The notes under the pieces are model-generated. The model was not told the DNA's origin, did not search any database, and saw nothing but the letters and a program-made list of their open reading frames with translations. A program made the position numbers and the translations under genes. Below, in pieces: positions 16,649 through 22,719 of a stretch of 25,623 nt of DNA. Position 1 is the first letter of the stretch. Every line of letters begins with the position of its first letter. The stretch spans positions 1 through 25,623 of the forward strand of contig CAAEFF010000142.1 of the NCBI GenBank assembly GCA_900755085.1. Reading direction: 5' to 3'. Source of the stretch: an uncultured Streptococcus sp. GTDB taxonomy: Bacteria; Bacillota; Bacilli; Lactobacillales; Streptococcaceae.

Positions 16649-17087
16649 GAAATTAACTATTCTCATTTTGTCCATTTGCACAATCTCTTTACTTGCTATT
16701 TTATTCCTGAATTTTAAAAAGAGAGAAATTATTACCCCAGATTCTTACAAAGAAGCAATGACTTACGTCAAAAAGATTCATCTATCTGAGGTACAAGAGA
16801 AAATCGATAATAAAGAAGATTTCATCCTCTATATAGGTCGAGAATCATGTCCATACTGTCAAAAATTCGCTCCCAAATTAGCAGTTGCTATTCAAAAAAC
16901 GAATCAGACCGTTTATTACCTAGATAACGACTCAAAGGAGAGAAAAGACATCACAGCATTTGCCCATGATATGAATATCAAGACAGTACCAAATTTGTCA
17001 TCCTTTAAAAAAGGTAGTAAAGAAAAATATCTAAAAAAAGGTAGCAAATCAAGTATCGAAGAGATTATGGATCTCTTGACTCAATGA
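16641..17087 (+). CDS. Membrane-anchored thioredoxin-fold protein with CPYC (Bta/PedC-like)
   Basis: A 148-residue protein: N-terminal signal anchor (KLTILILSICTISLLAILFL, about 4-24), short linker, then a thioredoxin fold with CPYC at residues 70-73 (GRESCPYCQKF) and the cis-Pro loop KTVPNLSSF around Pro117. The core (EDFILYIGR) resembles the streptococcal bacteriocin-transport accessory protein and PedC/BrcD disulphide isomerases, but no bacteriocin genes are near. I chose the GTG at 16641, overlapping the Excalibur stop by 8 bp, because it starts right at the Lys-rich anchor; an ATG at 16623 is the alternative. Translation is coupled to the Excalibur gene, whose domain contains a cysteine pair that could be its substrate (inference). 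Confidence 0.8.
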   Translation: MNKKLTILILSICTISLLAILFLNFKKREIITPDSYKEAMTYVKKIHLSEVQEKIDNKEDFILYIGRESCPYCQKFAPKLAVAIQKTNQTVYYLDNDSKERKDITAFAHDMNIKTVPNLSSFKKGSKEKYLKKGSKSSIEEIMDLLTQ

Positions 17088-17109
17088 GCCAATTTTAAAA
17101 CGTCAATAC

Positions 17110-17154
17110 AAAAAGAGTAAGATCGAGCGAATTGTTCCTCATCTTACTCTTTTT
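17110..17154. terminator. Bidirectional terminator between convergent genes
   Basis: A 14-bp perfect stem (17110-17123 with 17141-17154; arm AAAAAGAGTAAGAT) and 17-nt loop, with A and T tracts at the ends, ends both the plus-strand thioredoxin-fold gene and minus-strand trxA, whose stop is 3 bp away. Confidence 0.92.
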
Positions 17155-17156
17155 TA

Positions 17157-17471
17157 CTAACTCAACTCAGCCACAATGGCCTTAATTTGTGCTGCAGTGT
17201 GTACCCCTGCAACTTGTTTGACAACCTGTCCATCTTTTTTAAATAGTAAGGTTGGGATGGACATAATGCCGAAAGCACGCGCTGTTTCAGGATTTTCATC
17301 CACATCCATTTTCAGGATTTTTAACTCATCTTCCGAAAGTTCTTCCGATAATTTTTCTAAGATAGGAGCTTGCATGCGACATGGACCACACCAAGTTGCC
17401 CAAAAGTCCACCAAGACCAATCCTTCTTTAGTTTCTGCTTCAAATGTTGCGTCTGTAATTGCTTTTGCCAT
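17157..17471 (-). CDS. trxA: Thioredoxin TrxA
   Basis: A 104-residue classical cytoplasmic thioredoxin. The active site WCGPC has Cys28 and Cys31, with the FWATWCGPCRM context and the cis-Pro loop IMSIPTLLF. It reduces protein disulphides using NADPH through thioredoxin reductase. It lies 12 bp after the DUF4649 gene with AAGGAG 7 nt before ATG. One transcript with DUF4649 from a near-consensus promoter. Confidence 0.96.
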   Translation of the reverse strand: MAKAITDATFEAETKEGLVLVDFWATWCGPCRMQAPILEKLSEELSEDELKILKMDVDENPETARAFGIMSIPTLLFKKDGQVVKQVAGVHTAAQIKAIVAELS

Positions 17472-17483
17472 TGTTTTTCTCCT

Positions 17484-17708
17484 TTAGTTTTTGTATTGAT
17501 CGAGGTCTTGCTTCATCAAATAGAAGAAGACATCTCCGTAAGTGCCTTGGTAATCCAACTCATGACCATTATAGGTCAATTTTGTCACTGGAAAATAATC
17601 CGCAACCCCGATTAGGCAGGCCTGTTGGGAACGCTCAAATTCTTCATAAGAATCAAAATGCATGACCCGTTCTTGTTTTGCACCATCTAGATATGTAATA
17701 TCAATCAT
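17484..17708 (-). CDS. DUF4649 family small protein
   Basis: A 74-residue acidic cytoplasmic protein (MIDITYLDGAKQERVMHF, then HELDYQGTYGDVFFYLMKQ). I recognise the pattern as the streptococcal DUF4649 family, commonly found beside trxA; its function is unknown. No signal peptide or membrane segment. ATG has AGAGG 8 nt upstream. First gene of the transcript with trxA. Confidence 0.8.
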   Translation of the reverse strand: MIDITYLDGAKQERVMHFDSYEEFERSQQACLIGVADYFPVTKLTYNGHELDYQGTYGDVFFYLMKQDLDQYKN

Positions 17709-17739
17709 ATTGATAACCTCTATTTCTTAAGATGCATCC

Positions 17740-17768
17740 ATTGTAACTCCAAACATTACATCTGTCAA
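17740..17768 (-). promoter_or_regulatory. Near-consensus promoter of DUF4649-trxA
   Basis: Minus strand: TTGACA (17768-17763), 17-bp spacer, TACAAT (17745-17740), 31 bp before the ATG. The -35 edge reads GACAGATGTAA, one base off the CopY/CopR box KACANNYGTMK, which may be chance. Confidence 0.8.
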
Positions 17769-17816
17769 ACAAAACGACTTATACAGACAAATCCATCATT
17801 TTTAGCTACTAAATGC

Positions 17817-17849
17817 AAAAAAAGAAAAGCCCTCTGAATTCAGAGAGCT
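17817..17849 (-). terminator. Second terminator after cadD (copy A)
   Basis: A palindromic stem around CTCTGAATTCAGAG with extended arms (17828-17849), followed on the minus strand by a T-rich run. Part of a 50-bp block (17825-17874) repeated at 18887-18936 with about 45 identities. Confidence 0.8.
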
Positions 17850-17880
17850 GATTTTATCTCGGGCTAAAATCCTAGCCAAA

Positions 17881-17957
17881 ACAAAAAATCTCCCCGAAGG
17901 GAGATCGATCTGGTCTATTTTACCTTACGATGCTAGGAACCCTAGCCGAAGATTATA
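17881..17957. repeat. 77-bp direct repeat copy A with UUCG terminator, spans cadD stop
   Basis: Nearly identical to 19091-19166: three mismatches and one A-tract indel by eye. It contains a 7-bp stem (17888-17905, arm ATCTCCC) that on the minus strand has a cUUCGg tetraloop and T-run, i.e. a strong intrinsic terminator for cadD. The repeat begins inside the last codons of cadD. Confidence 0.88.
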
Positions 17958-18597
17958 CTGGATAAAACCGTTCTAGAAAAGGCGACGAACCGAAGATTGT
18001 AGGCTCTATCGTGCCATTTTCATACATGATGTATAGTCCAAGTGTAATGAATACTAAGGGCACAACGATTCGCTCATATTTTTCAATTGTCTCGGATATT
18101 AACGGCATAGAGGATAGCACACGACTAAGCTCGCAAAAGATAATTATGCCGATTGCAAACACAAGCAACGCCACGAGTGTCTGTGACCAATCTAACGAAG
18201 CAAAATAAGGTATATAGATACCTAAATTATCTCCGCCAGACGCAATTGTCAGTAATGTAACTGTCCAAAACAGTTGATTTGACTTGCTTTGTTCAAATCT
18301 TTCAATAATTTCTTCCTCTTCTTCCTCACCTTCTCCAACAATCGCAAAGCGAATCCCTAAATAGATAGGGATTAAACCAAGCAATCCAACCATCCATGCT
18401 TCAGGCACGAAATTGACGACATAAGCAGCAACTAAACTCGCCCCTACAAGTACGCCTGTGCCTAGATATTGCCCCGCATAAATATGCCATTTCTGTTTAT
18501 TCTGTGATAGCTGTGCAAATAAAATAATTAAAATAATTAAATAATCGATACTGGTGGAAATATAAACACCAATAGCAGATATGATTGTCTGTCCCAT
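17953..18597 (-). CDS. cadD: CadD-family cadmium resistance transporter
   Basis: A 214-residue integral membrane protein of the CadD/LysE-like superfamily, which exports Cd2+ (and sometimes Zn2+). Hydrophobic segments lie at about 8-29, 40-62, 66-83, 108-128, 139-158 and 177-192, with an acidic loop GEGEEEEEEIIER at 88-100 and the conserved ASGGDNLGIYIPYF. ATG has CAGGAG 7 nt upstream. The last ~16 residues (from PTIFGSS) look unlike the usual short CadD end and are encoded by sequence that recurs, non-coding, at 19031-19075. No cadX (ArsR-type regulator) follows, although cadDX pairs are the rule. Flanking repeats and terminators suggest arrival by recombination. Confidence 0.9.
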   Translation of the reverse strand: MGQTIISAIGVYISTSIDYLIILIILFAQLSQNKQKWHIYAGQYLGTGVLVGASLVAAYVVNFVPEAWMVGLLGLIPIYLGIRFAIVGEGEEEEEEIIERFEQSKSNQLFWTVTLLTIASGGDNLGIYIPYFASLDWSQTLVALLVFAIGIIIFCELSRVLSSMPLISETIEKYERIVVPLVFITLGLYIMYENGTIEPTIFGSSPFLERFYPV

Positions 18598-18627
18598 AAA
18601 AAAACTCCTGTATTAGTCAGTAATAAA

Positions 18628-18702
18628 TCAGCAGATTTTAGGGAAGCACAGACACATTAATTTAGCTATCGCTAGTGGGTAATGTCGAACGTAGGAAAGC
18701 AT
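18628..18702 (-). CDS. Possible 24-residue leader peptide before cadD
   Basis: An ORF starting MLSYVRHYPL and ending CLCFPKIC. Its ribosome site GAGGAGGAG is the strongest of the locus, 4 nt before ATG. It ends 30 bp before the cadD start. Three of its last eight residues are Cys, striking beside a cadmium exporter. It may be a leader whose translation controls cadD, a tiny protein, or a relic of another element's leader. Only sequence features support it. Confidence 0.5.
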   Translation of the reverse strand: MLSYVRHYPLAIAKLMCLCFPKIC

Positions 18703-18763
18703 TTTACTCCTCCTCAAAACGTAGTTACAAAGTAATTTCTAACTGGAATTCGGTGACTACTTC

Positions 18764-18802
18764 CATGTAAAATATAACCCACTATACTTTACTTCGTAAA
18801 GT
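18764..18802 (-). promoter_or_regulatory. cadD promoter with operator-like palindrome
   Basis: The palindrome ACTTTAC-TTC-GTAAAGT (18786-18802) lies just upstream of a TATATT -10 (minus strand, about 18774-18769) and covers the expected -35. A metal-sensing ArsR/CadC-type or other repressor could bind here. The transcript would begin about 60 nt before the leader ORF. Confidence 0.45.
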
Positions 18803-18838
18803 GTGGGCTCTCCGAGGGGTCTTGCAGACTGCTACCAT

Positions 18839-18883
18839 TTGAGGCTTTTGTAGTCTCCAAAATTGTGGCCGATAAAGCCTCAA
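18839..18883. other. Inverted repeat upstream of the cadD promoter
   Basis: 10-bp arms TTGAGGCTTT (18839-18848) and AAAGCCTCAA (18874-18883), 25 nt apart, without a T-run on the minus strand. It abuts terminator copy B, so the pair may form one complex structure. Function unknown. Confidence 0.4.
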
Positions 18884-18884
18884 T

Positions 18885-18911
18885 AAAAAAGCCCTCTGAA
18901 TTCAGAAGGCT
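18885..18911 (-). terminator. Terminator copy B of the duplicated block
   Basis: A stem around CTGAATTCAG (18890-18911) is followed on the minus strand by a T-run (18890-18885). It belongs to the 50-bp block shared with 17825-17874. Confidence 0.75.
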
Positions 18912-18922
18912 AATTTGAGCTC

Positions 18923-19011
18923 GGGCTAAAATCCTAATGAAAAAGGTGAAACTCCTTGTGTTCATCGAACACTGTGTCCTTTCCCTATTTTCATACGGAT
19001 TTTTAACGCCC
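18923..19011 (-). ncRNA. Candidate structured RNA element, copy 2
   Basis: Minus-strand fold from outside in: GGGC with GCCC, a GTTA bulge, AAAATCC with GGATTTT, ATGAAAA with TTTTCAT, an internal loop (TAGGGAAAGG against AAGGAG-TTT), and an apical hairpin GTGTTC-GAT-GAACAC (18972-18958). Copy 1 at 19232-19322 has the same loops and lengths but different helix sequences. Possibly one of the known streptococcal candidate RNA motifs (for example 'asd'); I cannot test this. Confidence 0.6.
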
Positions 19012-19030
19012 TTAGCATCATGATTCTTGC

Positions 19031-19075
19031 TAGATAAAACGTTTCTAGACAAGGCACCGAGCCGAAGATTGTACC
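19031..19075. repeat. Extra copy of the cadD 3'-end sequence
   Basis: About 41 bp match the last codons of cadD (17960-18000) at roughly 85 per cent by eye. On the minus strand it still reads GTIFGSVPCLETFYL, against PTIFGSSPFLERFYP in cadD. It is either a fossil of a second cadD or an intergenic repeat into which cadD's reading frame now runs. Confidence 0.65.
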
Positions 19076-19090
19076 ATATTTCTTCTGAAA

Positions 19091-19166
19091 ACAAAAATCT
19101 CCCCGAAGGGAGATAAATCTGGTCTATTTTACCTTACGATGCTAGGAACCGTAGCCGAAGATTATA
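19091..19166. repeat. Direct repeat copy B with UUCG terminator
   Basis: Second copy of the 17881-17957 repeat, including the ATCTCCC stem with UUCG loop (19097-19114) and T-run on the minus strand. The two copies bracket cadD, its promoter and the copy 2 RNA element, about 1.2 kb apart. Confidence 0.88.
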
Positions 19167-19177
19167 TTGAAATTCTA

Positions 19178-19208
19178 GTAAAAGAAAAGCTACTCTACAA
19201 AGAGTAAC
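19178..19208 (-). terminator. rpsO terminator
   Basis: An 8-bp stem including one G-T pair (19189-19196 with 19201-19208), 4-nt loop, T-rich run on the minus strand (19188-19178). It lies after the structured element downstream of rpsO. Confidence 0.75.
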
Positions 19209-19231
19209 TTTTTTTGTATTCAATTGAACAC

Positions 19232-19322
19232 GGCCTAAGCACAAAGCAAAAAAGATAAAATCTCCTAGAAGCTGAAGCTTCTTCGTCAATTTTCCTATTT
19301 TTGCTTTGTGCTTTTGACGGCC
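19232..19322 (-). ncRNA. Candidate structured RNA element, copy 1 (rpsO 3' region)
   Basis: Minus-strand fold: GGCC with GGCC, a GTCA bulge, a perfect 16-bp helix (AAGCACAAAGCAAAAA, 19313-19298 with 19252-19237), an internal loop TAGGAAAA against AGGAGATTTT, and an apical AGAAGC-TTCA-GCTTCT hairpin (19282-19267). It starts 14 bp after the rpsO stop. It could be an mRNA 3' structure, a processed small RNA or a terminator-like element. Confidence 0.65.
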
Positions 19323-19335
19323 TTTGTATCTTGAA

Positions 19336-19605
19336 TTAACGACGAAGTCCAAGAGAGTTGATCAACTCACGGTAACGGTTAACGTCGTTGGTACGAAGGT
19401 AAGCCAACAAGTTACGACGGCGACCGATCTTCTTCATCAAACCACGGTAAGTAGCGTGGTCTTTTTTGTGTTGTTTGATGTGGTCGTTCAAGTGGTTGAT
19501 TTCCCAAGTAAGGACAGCAACTTGTACTTCTACTGAACCAGTGTCACCTTCGTGACGTGCGTATTGTGCAATGATTTCATTTTTTTTCTCTTTTGAGATT
19601 GCCAT
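19336..19605 (-). CDS. rpsO: 30S ribosomal protein S15
   Basis: An 89-residue protein with the full S15 signature: MAISKEKKNEIIAQYARHEG at the start, DTGSVEVQVAVLT, INHLNDHIKQHKKDH, and YRGLMKKIGRRRNLLAYL. It binds the 16S rRNA three-way junction early in 30S assembly. The ATG at 19605 has AAGGAG with a 6-nt gap; a longer reading frame up to 19665 is leader, not protein. It has its own promoter and, by analogy with other bacteria, its leader may be bound by S15 itself. Confidence 0.98.
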   Translation of the reverse strand: MAISKEKKNEIIAQYARHEGDTGSVEVQVAVLTWEINHLNDHIKQHKKDHATYRGLMKKIGRRRNLLAYLRTNDVNRYRELINSLGLRR

Positions 19606-19695
19606 GATAAGCTCCTTTTCTTTATGCTCTATCCGAGTGGCAGGTTTGGCATATCCTGCTACCAAGAAAGAGTTAGTTGTCTATTCGACCTTCTT
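19606..19695 (-). promoter_or_regulatory. rpsO leader, possible S15 autoregulation site
   Basis: About 85 nt of 5' UTR contain a hairpin whose forward-strand arms are TGGCAGG (19637-19643) and CCTGCTA (19654-19660), plus AT-rich flanks up to the ribosome site. Several unrelated S15-binding leaders are known in bacteria; whether this is one is inference. Confidence 0.4.
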
Positions 19696-19724
19696 ATTCT
19701 ACCAAGATTTCATCTTTCTGTCAA
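19696..19724 (-). promoter_or_regulatory. rpsO promoter
   Basis: Minus strand: perfect TTGACA -35 (19724-19719), 17-bp spacer, TAGAAT -10 (19701-19696). Confidence 0.85.
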
Positions 19725-19811
19725 ACACTTATGTTTCCTTCGAGATGGATTTTTAAGATGAACCTCAAGAATTTGAACGGTTTGATGGAGCATTCTTCTA
19801 GCAAGTTATTC

Positions 19812-19843
19812 AAAAAGACAAATATCTTTTAGGATATTTGTCT
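19812..19843 (-). terminator. Adhesin gene terminator
   Basis: An 11-bp perfect stem (arm GACAAATATC, 19817-19826 with 19833-19842, plus one A-T pair), 6-nt loop, T-run on the minus strand (19816-19812), 17 bp after the adhesin stop codon. The stretch from here to the rpsO promoter holds no other feature I can see. Confidence 0.9.
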
Positions 19844-19859
19844 CTTAATGGTATGAATC

Positions 19860-22535
19860 TTATTTTTCTTTCCGTTTACCACGCAAGAGCAATCCAACTG
19901 CGACAACTGCTAAGAGGGTTCCTACTCCAGTCAACCCGTAGGCAACAACTTCACCAGTTGATGGAAGAATTTTTTTCTTTCCTTCTCTTGGTGTGGTTGG
20001 AGTTTCTGGTTTCTCCGATGTGCTTGGTGTGGTTGTCGACGGTTTTGTTGATGGTGGTGGTGGAGTCGTTGACGGTGTTGTTGGTGGCGTGGTCGATGGA
20101 GTCGTAGACGGTGTAGTTGTTGACGGTGGCGTTGGTGGTCTATGACGGTTGGTTACCGTGAAACCATCAATAGTTGTTGTATAGCCAACTACTGGATCCT
20201 CTGTAATGGTGTAAGTAATCTTCTTACCTTCCTTATATACGGGTAGATCCGTAAAGCTTGCCTGCCAATTATCAGTAGCTGTGATTTCTTTTACAGCCAC
20301 TTCTTGACCATCCGCAAGGAGACGAACTGTAATTTTTTCAGGACGAAGACCCTCTTTATTGTCTGCGTCATCCCAGATCTTCTTAACCGCTACTTCCGTT
20401 ACTTCTGGCGTGTGGCTATTAGTGATCACTACATTTCCCTTGTTACTGTCATCAACCGTACTAGTATAGCCTTTGACTGTTCCAACTTCTTTCACTTGGT
20501 ACTGAATCTCTTTGCCTTTCGCTTTTAGAAGCAAATTGCTAAAGGTATGAGTCCAGTTATTTTTAGCAGAAAGTTCCACTTCTTTTCCTTGAGCTTTGCC
20601 GTCTGCATAAAGCTGTACCTTAATGGTGTTTGGACGTTTGCCATCTTGGTCATTGTTATCTTCCCAACGTTTTGTAACAGTGACGCTGGTTTTACCTGGC
20701 TTGTAGCTATTGGTAATAGTTGTTCCATCAATCGCAGCAGAGTAATTGGCTACTGTGTCTTCTGTGACTGTGTAGACAATTTGTTTACCGTGATTGTATT
20801 TTGGAAGATTGGTAAAGACTGTCTTCCAATCAGTCGCTGCACTTAGCTCTTGGCTAGCTACTTCTGTACCATCTGCAAGGAGCCGAACGGTTACCTTGTC
20901 AGGACGAACACCATCTTGATTATCATTATCTTTCCAGATCTTCGTTACTGGAATTTCAACAACTTCTGGTGTACGAGTGTTGGTAATATTGGTTCCTTCG
21001 ATAGTTGTTTCATAGCCTTCAACAGGTTCTTCTGAAACAGTGTAGGCAATGACATTACCAGCATCATCGACCACATCGAGATTATCAAAATGATAAGCCC
21101 AAGTTCCTGTTGCATCTGCCGTCACTTCTTTAGAAGCAACTTTGACTCCATTTGCTAGGAGGTTGACTGTGATTTTTGATGGACGCTTGCCATCTTGGTT
21201 ATCATTATCATTCCATGTCTTTTGACCAGCAACGCTTGTTTTTTCTTTTTGGTTTACGACATCACGAGAAATCGCTAGGTCATTTCCAAAATCATCCTTG
21301 CTGATCTTGAGGGGCTCTGTAGAGAGCACATAGCCTGCTGGAGCTTGGATTTCCTGCACCGTATAGGCTTGTTTGGTCAATCCAGTCACGGTTCCCGTAC
21401 CGTTCTTATTCGTCGTGATGGTTCCGACCTGCTCACCCGTAGCGTCTGCCGTTACAGCAAAGATAGCGCCCGCAAGAGCTTGACCTTTTTCTCCTTTTTT
21501 GTGGATGGGGAATGAATATTTCTCCCCATCAAAGTTTCCATCAAGGAACTGATACAGAATGTCTGCAACCTTATTTTGCTCCTTGATTTCTGTAGCTGTC
21601 ATGCTAGCATTGTTTTTGTAGGAAGTATTGATGGCTGGGACCTTGTCTAAATAGACATCATAGCGAATCGTCATTCCTTGTTCTGGAGCTAGATCTCCGA
21701 TATGAACAGTTAGAGATTGACCATCGGCACTGACAACAGGGGAATAATTCTTGGTAACATTCGTGGTGTCTCGCAAATGATAGGCACCATCTTCATCGCT
21801 AACCTTCCAAGTCCCTGTATGAATTCGAATCGAATCAGGCTTAATTTTCCCATCTGTAAAGGCCAAGTGGTCTTTAATATCAATATTATGAAGGGCTGTG
21901 TGTCCTTGATTGATGTTCAAGGTATAGGTTAATTTTAATTTATCGCCTGAATTGGTCCAACCCCATTTGCTAAAGACCTCCGGAGTTGGAGGATTCTCAC
22001 CTGGATTGACCCCCTTGTAATCGATATTGCCACCTGAAATCACTTTCTTATCGATCCTGAGAGTAAAATCAAGTGTCTTTTGTCCTTTGACGACTTGGTG
22101 GTCTACACGCGCAAAGAAACGCAGTTTCCCTGTCACATTGGCCATTCTTTCAGGATAGTCTGTATAGGTTACTGTGATGACCTTTCTTTGGTCATCTACC
22201 GTTGCTGTTGCAACTTTTTGACCGCTTGGATCAAGCAGGTCAATGGTGTCCATTTCAAAGACCTTAAAACCATCTCCGAGTTGGATAACGGTCTGATCCC
22301 CCGCTTTTACACGTCCATTCGGCAACACAAAGTTTGCTTCAACTTGAAAACTTTCCCATACTCCCAGTGGATCTGTAATTGCTCCACCAGTTGATTTCGA
22401 GATGTTTACAGATGTCACAACATCATTGATCGTATCTGCATGGACTCTAGCTGGACTATTGGTTTTGGCAAATCCTAAAGCCGCTAGTAAAAATAGGGCA
22501 ACTGTTGACACAACAGAATAGAGCCACTTTTTCAT
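19860..22535 (-). CDS. Cna_B-repeat LPXTG adhesin (MSCRAMM-like)
   Basis: An 891-residue wall-anchored protein. Signal peptide 1-33 (no YSIRK); two Ig-like adhesin domains (about 35-180 and 185-335) resembling SdrG/Cna-type ligand-binding regions; a SpaA-type domain (about 345-428, with QEIQAPAGYVL); four Cna_B repeats (about 434-520, 527-611, 617-708, 714-798), each starting with a TKxW-(D/N)DN-DGxRP motif; a Pro/Thr wall-spanning stretch (799-850); LPSTG at 857-861, TM segment and KRKEK tail. Lys and Asn/Glu positions for isopeptide bonds are visible in the repeats. The true start is the ATG at 22535 (AAGGAG upstream), not the longer frame from 22619. Ligand unknown; collagen or another host protein is possible. 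Confidence 0.9.
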   Translation of the reverse strand: MKKWLYSVVSTVALFLLAALGFAKTNSPARVHADTINDVVTSVNISKSTGGAITDPLGVWESFQVEANFVLPNGRVKAGDQTVIQLGDGFKVFEMDTIDLLDPSGQKVATATVDDQRKVITVTYTDYPERMANVTGKLRFFARVDHQVVKGQKTLDFTLRIDKKVISGGNIDYKGVNPGENPPTPEVFSKWGWTNSGDKLKLTYTLNINQGHTALHNIDIKDHLAFTDGKIKPDSIRIHTGTWKVSDEDGAYHLRDTTNVTKNYSPVVSADGQSLTVHIGDLAPEQGMTIRYDVYLDKVPAINTSYKNNASMTATEIKEQNKVADILYQFLDGNFDGEKYSFPIHKKGEKGQALAGAIFAVTADATGEQVGTITTNKNGTGTVTGLTKQAYTVQEIQAPAGYVLSTEPLKISKDDFGNDLAISRDVVNQKEKTSVAGQKTWNDNDNQDGKRPSKITVNLLANGVKVASKEVTADATGTWAYHFDNLDVVDDAGNVIAYTVSEEPVEGYETTIEGTNITNTRTPEVVEIPVTKIWKDNDNQDGVRPDKVTVRLLADGTEVASQELSAATDWKTVFTNLPKYNHGKQIVYTVTEDTVANYSAAIDGTTITNSYKPGKTSVTVTKRWEDNNDQDGKRPNTIKVQLYADGKAQGKEVELSAKNNWTHTFSNLLLKAKGKEIQYQVKEVGTVKGYTSTVDDSNKGNVVITNSHTPEVTEVAVKKIWDDADNKEGLRPEKITVRLLADGQEVAVKEITATDNWQASFTDLPVYKEGKKITYTITEDPVVGYTTTIDGFTVTNRHRPPTPPSTTTPSTTPSTTPPTTPSTTPPPPSTKPSTTTPSTSEKPETPTTPREGKKKILPSTGEVVAYGLTGVGTLLAVVAVGLLLRGKRKEK

Positions 22536-22663
22536 AAACGAAGATTCTCCTTTTTCAAAATCTACTAGATAGGGTAGGCTGATCAAAAAATTATCACTAC
22601 ATATTGTGATTTTTAGCACAACCTATCTTTTTTCATTATAATCGATTTAGTTTGATAAGGCAA
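22535..22663 (-). promoter_or_regulatory. Adhesin promoter and ~100-nt leader
   Basis: Minus strand: TTGCCT (22663-22658), 17 bp, perfect TATAAT (22640-22635). The long leader can pair AGATAGG near its 5' end with CCTATCT further on, enclosing a small ATCAC/GTGAT hairpin. That leaves the ribosome site outside the fold. No known riboswitch is recognised. Confidence 0.6.
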
Positions 22664-22719
22664 GCTAATATATATGCTTTTTGTATTTTAAGTACATTTT
22701 TTTGAAACAAAGAAAAAAT

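Noticed and set aside
18600..18800. yybP-ykoY manganese riboswitch or T-box upstream of cadD
   Set aside because: I looked for their conserved cores and found neither; the region shows only a palindrome, a promoter and a short ORF.
18789..19094. 101-codon minus-strand frame between cadD and rpsO
   Set aside because: It crosses the extra cadD-end copy, the RNA element and a terminator stem. No ribosome site and no protein-like composition; best seen as chance.
20040..20140. Repeated GTT/GGT-rich tract resembling a microsatellite or CRISPR-like array
   Set aside because: It encodes the Pro/Thr wall-spanning part of the adhesin; there are no regular spacers.
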